The position numbers and the translations under genes are program-made. A DNA stretch of 64,000 nucleotides from Trabulsiella odontotermitis (lineage in GTDB: Bacteria; Pseudomonadota; Gammaproteobacteria; Enterobacterales; Enterobacteriaceae), in assembly GCF_030053895.1 (NCBI RefSeq), contig NZ_CP125781.1, positions 3,410,001-3,474,000 of the forward strand. The letters are read 5' to 3'. The notes below the pieces were generated by a model. That model saw only the letters and a program-made list of their open reading frames with translations, was not told the origin of the DNA and did not search any database. Positions 18,647 to 25,901 of this stretch are shown piece after piece. Each line of letters opens with the position of its first letter. Positions within the stretch are counted from its first letter, which is position 1.

Positions 18647-19672
18647 ATGAGTATTACCACGCTGCCCGTACTGGACTTTGCCCGCTACCATAATCCCGCC
18701 GAACGCCCTGCGTTCCTGCAACAACTGCGCCACGCCGCGCGTGATGTCGGCTTTTTCTATCTCACAAATCACGGTATTGAAGACAAACTGCAACTGACGT
18801 TGCAGCAGGAAGCCCGACGCTTTTTTGCCCTCAGCGAGACGCAAAAACAGCAGGTGGCGATGATCCACTCGCCCCATTTTCGCGGCTACAACCGGGCAGC
18901 TGCCGAACTGACCCGCGGGCAACCCGACTGGCGCGAACAGTTCGACATCGGTGCCGAACGCCCTGCCCTCCAGTTGGCTGATGATGCTCCCCGCTGGCAA
19001 CAGCTTCAGGGTCCTAATCTCTGGCCTGCCGCCCTGCCGACACTGAAACCCGCGCTGCTGACGTGGCAACAGGCTATGACCGGCATGGCAATCGATCTGC
19101 TGCGCGCGTTTGCCGAAGCGCTCTCTCTGCCGGTCACAGCGTTCGATGCGCTGTACGGCGAAAAACCCAACGAACATATCAAATTGATCCGCTACCCCGG
19201 GCAGCAGGAAAACCAGAGTTCGCAGGGTGTGGGCGCGCATAAAGATTCCGGCTTCCTCAGTTTTCTGCTGCAGGATGAGCAAAAAGGATTGCAGGTGGAA
19301 GTCAGCGAAGGTGAATGGATTGATGCCGCGCCGCTGCCCGGCAGTTTTGTCGTGAACATCGGCGAACTGCTGGAACTGGCAACCAATGGTTATCTGCGCG
19401 CCACGGTTCACCGCGTCGTCTCACCACCTGCGGATCAGGAACGGTTGTCGATTGCCTTCTTCCTCGGCGCACAGCTGGATGCTGTGGTGCCTGTCTATGC
19501 GCTGCCGGATGTGCTGGCAAAAGAAGCCCCCGGGCCGCAAAGCGATCCGCAAAATCCGCTGCTGCGCGATGTGGGCTGGAATTACCTCAAAGGACGGCTG
19601 CGATCGCACCCGGATGTGGCCGAACGCTACTATCGCGACGTGTTGCGCGAACGTACTGAACAGTTAATCGCT
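18647..19672 (+). CDS. Isopenicillin N synthase-like Fe(II)/2-oxoglutarate oxygenase
   Basis: A 341-residue (about 342 codons with stop) non-heme iron oxygenase of the isopenicillin N synthase/2OG-Fe(II) family. The N-terminal DIOX_N segment includes LPVLDFARYHNP and VGFFYLTNHGI. The catalytic core has the iron ligands His and Asp in GAHKDSGFLSFL, the distal His in ATVHRVV, and the 2-oxoglutarate-binding Arg and Ser in ERLSIAFF. The ATG at 18647 follows AGGAGA and gives the usual length; an ATG 30 codons upstream lacks family similarity. It heads an operon with an importer (24 bases to the next gene), suggesting it oxidises the imported compound. The substrate is unknown. Confidence 0.85.
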
Positions 19673-19695
19673 TAAATAACAACAGGAATAACATC

Positions 19696-20502
19696 ATGAA
19701 AAATGCCGCTTTCAGACTGGCAGGGGTTACGCTGGCGCTTTCACTGGCATGGGGCGCACAGGCCGACGCCTTGCGCATTGCCGCCGATCCGGTGCCGCAC
19801 GCCGAAATCCTTAACTTCATCAAAAAGCAGGATCCGAAACTGGATCTGAAAATCGTCGAACTGACCAGCGGCGTGAACGCCAACGAACTGCTGGCGAATG
19901 GCGACGTGGACGCTAACTATTTCCAGCATCTGCCCTATCTGAAAGATCAGGAAAAGGCGCTGGGCAAGACGTTTGCCGTCGCCGCGACGGTGCATATTGA
20001 GCCGCTCGGGATCTATTCCCACAAACATAAAGATTTTACATCGCTGCCTGACGGTGCCACGGTTGCTGTACCGAATAACGCCACCAACCTGAGCCGTTCG
20101 CTGTTCCTGTTGCAAAGCCAGGGGCTTATCAGACTCAACGCGAAATTCACCGATCCGGCAACCACGCTGGCGACGCCGAAAGACATCGTCGATAACCCGA
20201 AAAAACTGAAGATCCTGGAAATTGAATCACCACAAATTCCCCGCTCGCTGGACGATGTTGACCTCGCGGTGATCAACGGTAACTACGCGCTGGAAGCGGG
20301 CCTGTCGCCAGCCAAAGATGCGCTGGGGCTGGAGAAGGCGGAGCACAATCCGTACGCCAATATTCTGGTCACTACACCGCAACTGGAGAACGATCCGCGC
20401 ATTAAAGAACTGGCGAAAGATCTGGCCTCGCCGCAGGTGGCAGCGTTTATTCGTCAGCATTACAACGGCTCGGTGATCCCGGTAGCGACGCCACAGTCAT
20501 GA
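19696..20502 (+). CDS. MetQ/NlpA-family substrate-binding protein
   Basis: The 268-residue product is the periplasmic binding component of a methionine-type ABC importer. A signal peptide with a hydrophobic core (LAGVTLALSLAWG) ends at AQA before DALRIAADP. There is no lipobox cysteine, unlike MetQ and NlpA of E. coli, so the protein should be soluble in the periplasm. Family motifs include VPHAEILNF, VDANYFQHLPYL, and VAVPNNATNLSRSL. Its stop overlaps the next start (ATGA), so it is coupled to the ATPase gene. The ligand could be methionine, a derivative or another sulfur compound. Confidence 0.88.
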   Translation: MKNAAFRLAGVTLALSLAWGAQADALRIAADPVPHAEILNFIKKQDPKLDLKIVELTSGVNANELLANGDVDANYFQHLPYLKDQEKALGKTFAVAATVHIEPLGIYSHKHKDFTSLPDGATVAVPNNATNLSRSLFLLQSQGLIRLNAKFTDPATTLATPKDIVDNPKKLKILEIESPQIPRSLDDVDLAVINGNYALEAGLSPAKDALGLEKAEHNPYANILVTTPQLENDPRIKELAKDLASPQVAAFIRQHYNGSVIPVATPQS

Positions 20503-21290
20503 TCCAGATTGAAGGGCTGAGCAAGCAGTATGCCGGAACAGGCCGACCGGCGCTTCAGGACATCTCGCTGGCGATCCCGCACGGCGCTATTTACGGCATC
20601 CTGGGTCGAAGCGGCGCAGGAAAGAGCACCCTGATCCGCTGTCTGAATATGCTGGAACGCCCCTCCTCGGGCCGGGTGCTGTTCGATGGCGTGGACATCA
20701 GCCTGCTTGACAGCCGTGCGCTGCGGGCACACCGGCTGCGTACCGGGATGATTTTTCAGCACTTCAATTTACTGCACGCCCGCAACGTGGCCGATAACAT
20801 CGCTGTTCCGCTGGAGATTGCCGGGGAACCCAAAGCCCGGCGGCAGGCACGGGTGACGGAACTGCTTTCGCTGGTCGGGCTCAGCGAAAAAGCCGCCGCC
20901 TTTCCATCGCAGCTTTCTGGCGGACAGAAACAGCGCGTCGGTATCGCCAGAGCGCTGGCGGCACGGCCCGACGTGCTGCTGTGCGACGAAGCCACCAGCG
21001 CCCTCGATCCGGAAACCACTGCGTCGGTGCTGTCCCTGCTGGCGCAAATTAACCAGCAGCTTGGCCTGACGATCGTCCTGATTACCCATCAACTGGAGGT
21101 GGTCAAAACCCTTTGCGATCACGCCGCCCTGCTGGAAAACGGCGAGCTGATTGAAAGCGGGCGCATTGCTGATTTGCTGGTGTCGCCGTGGTCGCGTCTG
21201 CGCCAGGCGCTACTGACCGACCCGGACGCCGAACGGCGCTTTCTGGCGCGTCACAACGTCGACAGGAGGCTGTTATGGGGAGTCGCATGA
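20499..21290 (+). CDS. MetN-like ABC transporter ATPase
   Basis: A 263-residue ATPase of a MetNI-type importer. Walker A is GRSGAGKST, the signature is LSGGQKQRVGIARAL, Walker B is VLLCDEATSALDPE, and the switch His lies in ITHQLEVV. E. coli MetN has 343 residues because of a C-terminal methionine-sensing (NIL/C2) domain. Here the protein stops shortly after the ATPase core, so that regulatory domain is missing. It overlaps the upstream gene by four bases and the permease by 16 bases. Confidence 0.9.
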   Translation: MIQIEGLSKQYAGTGRPALQDISLAIPHGAIYGILGRSGAGKSTLIRCLNMLERPSSGRVLFDGVDISLLDSRALRAHRLRTGMIFQHFNLLHARNVADNIAVPLEIAGEPKARRQARVTELLSLVGLSEKAAAFPSQLSGGQKQRVGIARALAARPDVLLCDEATSALDPETTASVLSLLAQINQQLGLTIVLITHQLEVVKTLCDHAALLENGELIESGRIADLLVSPWSRLRQALLTDPDAERRFLARHNVDRRLLWGVA

Positions 21291-21946
21291 GCTGGGAAGA
21301 CTTGTGGCCGGTGCTGCTGAACGGCACGCTGGAGACGTTGTATATGGTAGGCTTTGCCGCACTGTTCACCGTACTCATCGGCCTGCCGCTCGGCGTACTG
21401 CTGTTCGTTTCGCGCCGGGACGGATTGCTGCCGCTGCCAAAAATCAATGCTGTTCTGGGGGCTATCATTAACATCGGCCGTTCGCTGCCGTTTATTGTGT
21501 TGCTGATCGCCATGATCCCTTTCACCCGACTGCTGGTCGGCACAACGCTTGGCAGCACGGCGGCCATAGTTCCGGTCACTATCGGCGCGTTTCCGTTTTT
21601 CGCACGCCTGACGGAGAACGCGCTCGATGAAGTGGATTACGGTCGCATTGAAGCGATTTTGTCGATGGGCGGTAATCTCTGGCAGGTGATCGCCAAAGCA
21701 TTGCTGCCCGAAGCGCTACCGACGCTGCTGGCAGCCATTACTTTAACCGTGGTGATGCTGATTGGTTTCTCGTCGATGGCAGGCGTCATTGGCGGCGGCG
21801 GGCTTGGCGATCTGGCGATCCGCTACGGTTATCAGCGCTTTAATAATCAGATCATGTTTGGCACCGTCGCCATCCTCGTGTTACTGGTGCAGGGCGTACA
21901 AATGGCTGGCGATCGGCTGGTGCGCTCGCTGGCGCATCGTCGCTAA
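21275..21946 (+). CDS. MetI-like ABC transporter permease
   Basis: A 223-residue inner-membrane permease with five hydrophobic segments and the ABC-coupling loop near EALPTLLAAITLTVVMLIG, as in MetI. The start at 21275 is chosen because AGGAGG ends five bases upstream; another ATG at 21287 gives four residues less. The product has the MetI length (about 217-220 residues). It completes the operon of oxygenase, binding protein, ATPase and permease. Confidence 0.88.
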   Translation: MGSRMSWEDLWPVLLNGTLETLYMVGFAALFTVLIGLPLGVLLFVSRRDGLLPLPKINAVLGAIINIGRSLPFIVLLIAMIPFTRLLVGTTLGSTAAIVPVTIGAFPFFARLTENALDEVDYGRIEAILSMGGNLWQVIAKALLPEALPTLLAAITLTVVMLIGFSSMAGVIGGGGLGDLAIRYGYQRFNNQIMFGTVAILVLLVQGVQMAGDRLVRSLAHRR

Positions 21947-22063
21947 ATATTCGCCGCCGGGTTCCCCTCATACGGCCCCCAATTCCTCTGTTTTCACAAG
22001 GAGGATTTTCTACCATCGCGTATAATTGTTTTACTGATATCAGCCTTTTAGAAGGGAAGGTCT

Positions 22064-23623
22064 GTGACGACGCGACATCTGGTGAGCCTGGTGACAGGTG
22101 TTTTGATCCTCTCTGTTTTTGCTCCCATCATTCTCAGCGTCTGGCTGGCGAATCGTCAGGCTAATGAAGTCTTTATCAAGGAGCTGGAGTCGTACACCGA
22201 TCGGGTGCTGATGCGCACTAACATGGTAACGCAACAGGCAAAAGAGGCGCTGGTCGAGGCGAATGAATTCACTGGCGTCCCCTGCAGCACAGCGCATCTG
22301 CGTTCGATGCGTCAGATTTCGTATGTTCACCGCTATGTCCAGGAAGTCCTGTGGACAGAAAACGCGGTGCCGCAATGTTCATCGCTTGAGCGCCATAGTC
22401 CGGAGATCACCTTTCCTCCTCCCGATAGCGTGACAGCGGACGGCTACAAAGCCTGGTTAACTCAGCAAAACGACCTCGGTATAAAGCATTTTATGGGCGC
22501 GATGGGATCGGGAAACTACATGGTAATGATCGATCCCGCCTCGCTGATTGACGTGCTTCCGGCGGGCACCAATGAGATTGAGACTGCGCTGATCGGCAGC
22601 AAAGGACAACGCGTGATCGCCTCGACGCAGCCGGTTGATCTGAGCGTCTGGCGGCGAATGACGAAAGAACAACTGTCGACGCTGGAAAACAAAAACTCGC
22701 TTTATAATCTGCGGGAATACCCGGAACTCGGTCTGGCGATCCTGACCTGGTCATCGGTTACACCGCTGAAAATGCAGTGGCATCGTCAGTTACTGGTGTG
22801 GATGCCAATCGGCGTTCTGGTCAGCCTGTTAACCTGCTTTTTTATCGTGCGGTTGCTGCGCCGTTTACAGTCGCCTCATCACCGGATGCTGGATGCGATC
22901 AACGCCAACGAAATCTCGGTACATTACCAGCCGATTGTGTCGCTGAGCAGCGGCAAAATCGTCGGCGCCGAAGCGCTGGCGCGCTGGCAACAACCGGACG
23001 GTAGCTGGCTGTCGCCAGAGATTTTCATTCCGCTGGCAGAACAGACCGGGTTGATTACCCGACTCACCGAGCGGGTCATTGCCCGTGTATTCCAGGATCT
23101 GGGCAAGTGGCTGCAACAGCACCCGGATTTTCACGTCTCGATCAACCTGTCGGTTGAGGATTTGCTGTCGCCCTCGCTGGCGGCGTTTCTCAGCAAACAG
23201 CTCAACCACTGGCAGCTGGCGCCGTCGCAAATCGCTCTTGAGCTGACCGAACGCGGGTTTGCCGATCCGAACGCAACGCTGCCGGTACTGACCCGATACC
23301 GTAAAAACGGCCACGCCATCTATATTGATGATTTCGGCACCGGCTATTCCAGCCTGCGCTATTTGCAGGATCTGGACGTGGACACGCTCAAAATCGACAA
23401 GTCTTTTGTCGATGCGCTGGAATATAAGCAGGTGACGCCGCATATTATTGAGATGGCAAAATCGTTGAATCTGGCGATGGTTGCCGAAGGTGTGGAAACG
23501 ACAGCCCAGCGCGACTGGCTGCGGGCGCATGGTGTGCAGTACGGTCAGGGCTGGTTGTACAGTAAGGCGCTGCCTAAAACAGATTTTATTCTGTGGGCAG
23601 AAGAGAACCTCAGAGCACCGTGA
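22064..23623 (+). CDS. pdeB: Cyclic-di-GMP phosphodiesterase PdeB (YlaB)
   Basis: A 519-residue membrane phosphodiesterase that hydrolyses cyclic di-GMP. An N-terminal membrane segment is followed by a periplasmic CSS domain, with the diagnostic Cys-Ser-Ser in VPQCSSLE near residue 107 and another Cys near residue 76. A second membrane segment near residue 240-265 leads to the cytoplasmic EAL domain. Catalytic motifs GAEALARW, SINLS, ELTERGF, DDFGTGYSSL, KIDKSFVD and VAEGVET are intact. The start is GTG at 22064 after GAAGGGAAGG. It keeps the E. coli neighbourhood of ylaC and ybaA, but with insertions on both sides. Confidence 0.92.
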   Translation: MTTRHLVSLVTGVLILSVFAPIILSVWLANRQANEVFIKELESYTDRVLMRTNMVTQQAKEALVEANEFTGVPCSTAHLRSMRQISYVHRYVQEVLWTENAVPQCSSLERHSPEITFPPPDSVTADGYKAWLTQQNDLGIKHFMGAMGSGNYMVMIDPASLIDVLPAGTNEIETALIGSKGQRVIASTQPVDLSVWRRMTKEQLSTLENKNSLYNLREYPELGLAILTWSSVTPLKMQWHRQLLVWMPIGVLVSLLTCFFIVRLLRRLQSPHHRMLDAINANEISVHYQPIVSLSSGKIVGAEALARWQQPDGSWLSPEIFIPLAEQTGLITRLTERVIARVFQDLGKWLQQHPDFHVSINLSVEDLLSPSLAAFLSKQLNHWQLAPSQIALELTERGFADPNATLPVLTRYRKNGHAIYIDDFGTGYSSLRYLQDLDVDTLKIDKSFVDALEYKQVTPHIIEMAKSLNLAMVAEGVETTAQRDWLRAHGVQYGQGWLYSKALPKTDFILWAEENLRAP

Positions 23624-23661
23624 GCCTCACCGTCATGGTGTTCTCCTGATGAGGATTAACC

Positions 23662-24210
23662 ATGATGCAAAAAAAACCATGGCCGTTACACGACGTCCGC
23701 CACTGGCTGGAACCCGGCCCGGTGGTACTGGTCAGCAGCCGCTGGCAGGGCCGGAATAACATAATGACCCTCGGCTGGCACACGATTCTGGAATTCACCC
23801 CATCGCTGATTGGCTGCATGATCTCCGCCGGGAATATCAGCTTTGACATGATCCGCCAGAGTGGCGAGTGCGTGATAAATTTGCCTGATGTCAGCATGGT
23901 CGACACGGTGGCGAAGATCGGTAATTGCGACGGTGATCGCATCGATAAATTTGCTGAATTCGGCCTGACGGCGGAAAAATGCGAACATGTTCACGCCAGC
24001 GCAATAGCCGAATGTCACGGCAATTTTGAGTGCCGTTTATACGACGATGCGTTGGTCGATAACTACAACTTTTTTATTTTCGAAGTGGTGGCGGCCCGCG
24101 TTAAACCTGAGCCCGCCTGGCCGCAAACGCTGCACTATCCTGGTGGCGGGCTGTTCCGTACGGATGGCGAGGTGATCGACCGCCGCAAGCTGTTCACTAA
24201 GGTGTCGTAA
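23662..24210 (+). CDS. Flavin reductase-like domain protein
   Basis: A 182-residue protein of the flavin reductase/FMN-binding split-barrel family. Supporting segments are EPGPVVLVSSRWQGRNNIMTLGW near the N-terminus, CMISAGNISFDMIRQSGECVINLP in the middle, and the C-terminal HYPGGGLFR. Such proteins bind FMN and often act on small substrates or supply reduced flavin, but this one has no partner gene nearby, so its role is unknown. It sits between pdeB and rcnR, convergent with rcnR with only three bases between their ends. Confidence 0.82.
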   Translation: MMQKKPWPLHDVRHWLEPGPVVLVSSRWQGRNNIMTLGWHTILEFTPSLIGCMISAGNISFDMIRQSGECVINLPDVSMVDTVAKIGNCDGDRIDKFAEFGLTAEKCEHVHASAIAECHGNFECRLYDDALVDNYNFFIFEVVAARVKPEPAWPQTLHYPGGGLFRTDGEVIDRRKLFTKVS

Positions 24211-24213
24211 ACC

Positions 24214-24486
24214 CTATTTCAGATAGGATTTGATCACCTGCATCACTATCTCGAGATCCGCCTCGCGCTGTTCTTCGGCGGATTCTTTGACCACATGATC
24301 GGTCAGATGCCCCTGAATCACCTGCAGCATCATGCCGTTCACCGCTCCGCGGATCGCGGCGAGCTGTTGCAGGACTTCTGCACACTCATGCTCGCGATTG
24401 AGCATTTTTTCCAGCGCACTGCTCTGCCCCTGAATTTTCTTCAGGCGAGTCAATAACATCTTCTTGTGACGAACGGTATGCGACAT
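24214..24486 (-). CDS. rcnR: Nickel/cobalt-responsive repressor RcnR
   Basis: RcnR represses rcnA and itself and is released from DNA by Ni(II) or Co(II). The 90-residue product belongs to the CsoR/RcnR four-helix family. Metal ligands of the E. coli protein are present: His3 near the N-terminus (MSHTVRH), Cys35 in EHECAEVL, and His60 and His64 around QGHLTDHV. It is divergent from rcnA, and two G-tract operators lie in the 133-base gap. Confidence 0.95.
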   Translation of the reverse strand: MSHTVRHKKMLLTRLKKIQGQSSALEKMLNREHECAEVLQQLAAIRGAVNGMMLQVIQGHLTDHVVKESAEEQREADLEIVMQVIKSYLK

Positions 24487-24550
24487 AGCGGGATCCTGCT
24501 GTTAATTCGGTTGCCAGCATATCATGCTCTCCCTCTGCGGCGTATTTTTC

Positions 24551-24586
24551 TACTGGGGGGTAGTATAATTATACTCGGGGGGAGTA
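24551..24586. promoter_or_regulatory. Paired RcnR operators and rcnA promoter
   Basis: Two sites with the RcnR recognition pattern of a G6 tract flanked by TACT and AGTA are present: TACTGGGGGGTAGTA (24551-24565) and TACTCGGGGGGAGTA (24572-24586). In the first the extra base follows the G tract, in the second it precedes it. A TATAAT (24564-24569) lies between them, so bound RcnR would cover the promoter. Confidence 0.88.
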
Positions 24587-24619
24587 TGATAACGCCACTT
24601 TATGGCAAGGATCTTTTCT

Positions 24620-25441
24620 ATGAACGACTTCTCCTCATTGCTTCAGCAGGGAAACGCCTGGCTGTTCATTCCCAGCGCGATTTTACTCGGTGCGCTGCAC
24701 GGGCTGGAACCCGGCCACTCAAAAACGATGATGGCCGCTTTTATTGTGGCAATCCGGGGAACACTCAAACAGGCGGTATTGCTGGGACTGGCGGCGACGG
24801 TGTCGCATACGCTTGTTGTCTGGATCATTGCCATGGCGGGAATGTGGTTTGGCCGCGGCTGGGATGCACAAACCTCAGAGCCCTGGTTCCAGCTGATCTC
24901 CGGGATTGTCATTATTTTGATCGCCGTCTGGATGCTGTGGCGTACCTGGCGTGCGACGCAGCCGGACGATCACGCGCATCATGACCATGACCATGACCAT
25001 CATCATGATCACGACCATCACCACGATCACCACCACCATCATGATGAACTGGTGACGGCTGAAGGGCTGGATGCGCACGCCTTCGCTCATGCGAAAGAGA
25101 TCAACCGTCGTTTTCAGGGGCAAAACGTCACTACCGGGCAGATTGCGCTGTTTGGCCTGACCGGTGGGTTGATCCCCTGCCCGGCGTCGATCACCGTTTT
25201 GCTGATTTGCCTGCAACTAAAGCAGGTGGCGCTGGGTGCCACGCTGGTGCTCAGCTTTAGCGTCGGGCTGGCGCTGACGCTGGTCGCCTCCGGTGCCGTA
25301 GCGGCGTTGAGCCTGAAGCACGTTTCATCGCGCTGGAAAGGGTTTGGTGAGCTGTCGCAGAAAGCGCCGTGGATTTCAGGCGTGCTGATCATCGCTGTGG
25401 GGATTTACATGATGGTGCATGGCCTGAGCGGCATTCAATAA
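24620..25441 (+). CDS. rcnA: Nickel/cobalt efflux protein RcnA
   Basis: RcnA is an inner-membrane exporter for Ni(II) and Co(II). The product is 273 residues from MNDFSSLLQQGN, preceded by AAGGAT; an ATG six codons upstream has no good ribosome site. The first membrane segment holds GALHGLEPGHSKT with conserved His and Asp/Glu residues. A cytoplasmic loop at about residues 118-143 (24971-25048) has 17 His among 26 residues, alternating with Asp, and is expected to bind metal. A second conserved motif, GLTGGLIPCPASI, starts the C-terminal membrane half. It is controlled by the divergent rcnR. Confidence 0.94.
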   Translation: MNDFSSLLQQGNAWLFIPSAILLGALHGLEPGHSKTMMAAFIVAIRGTLKQAVLLGLAATVSHTLVVWIIAMAGMWFGRGWDAQTSEPWFQLISGIVIILIAVWMLWRTWRATQPDDHAHHDHDHDHHHDHDHHHDHHHHHDELVTAEGLDAHAFAHAKEINRRFQGQNVTTGQIALFGLTGGLIPCPASITVLLICLQLKQVALGATLVLSFSVGLALTLVASGAVAALSLKHVSSRWKGFGELSQKAPWISGVLIIAVGIYMMVHGLSGIQ

Positions 25442-25452
25442 AACGCAGACAA

Positions 25453-25480
25453 CTGGCTGGCGGTCACGCCGCACAGCCAG
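25453..25480. terminator. Hairpin between convergent rcnA and ybaA
   Basis: CTGGCTG (25453-25459) pairs with CAGCCAG (25474-25480), with further GCGG/CGCC pairing inside. It lies between the two convergent stop codons. There is no long T run on either strand, so terminator function is inferred from position. Confidence 0.45.
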
Positions 25481-25485
25481 ACAAA

Positions 25486-25839
25486 CTACTCGTCGAGAAG
25501 TGGCGCAAAGCCGCCGTAGATCATACGTTTGCCGTCAAACGGCATTGTCTCACCGAACTCTTTCATCCGTGGGTCGGCCATCATTTTGGCGTTCGCGGCA
25601 TCGCGCACCTCTTTCGAGGGGTACTCAATCCAACTGAAAACCACCTCTTCGTCGTCCTCCGCTTTTACCGCCATGCGGAAATCGGTCAGTTTCCCGTCAG
25701 GGACATCGTCTGCCCAACATTCCACCACGCGGGTGGCGCCAAATTCCTTAAACAACGGCGCCGCTTTTGCCGCCATCTGGCGATACTCCTCCTTATTTTT
25801 CGCCGGTACGGCAACAACAAAACCATCAACATACTTCAT
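25486..25839 (-). CDS. ybaA: DUF1428 protein YbaA
   Basis: A 117-residue protein of the DUF1428 family, the same length as E. coli YbaA. It begins MKYVDGFVVAVPAKNKEEY and contains the conserved ADDVPDGKLTDF and FSWIEYPSKEVRD, which suggest a ferredoxin-like alpha/beta barrel fold. Its function is not established. In E. coli it lies close to ffs and ylaB; here lacZ and other genes are inserted on the ffs side, and rcnRA on the pdeB side. Confidence 0.92.
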   Translation of the reverse strand: MKYVDGFVVAVPAKNKEEYRQMAAKAAPLFKEFGATRVVECWADDVPDGKLTDFRMAVKAEDDEEVVFSWIEYPSKEVRDAANAKMMADPRMKEFGETMPFDGKRMIYGGFAPLLDE

Positions 25840-25862
25840 GAGAGAACCTCCGAAGTGAGCAG

Positions 25863-25885
25863 TGCGGCCAGCGTGTCTGGCCGCA
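25863..25885. repeat. Perfect hairpin between ybaA and lacZ
   Basis: TGCGGCCAG (25863-25871) and CTGGCCGCA (25877-25885) form a perfect nine-base stem with a CGTGT loop, 17 bases beyond the lacZ stop. No T run follows, so it could end lacZ transcription only weakly or protect the 3' end. Confidence 0.5.
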
Positions 25886-25901
25886 TCTGGCGTTGATAAG
25901 T

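Noticed and set aside
24961..25060. Tandem repeat or CRISPR-like array
   Set aside because: The repeat is the His/Asp codon run inside rcnA and has no spacers.
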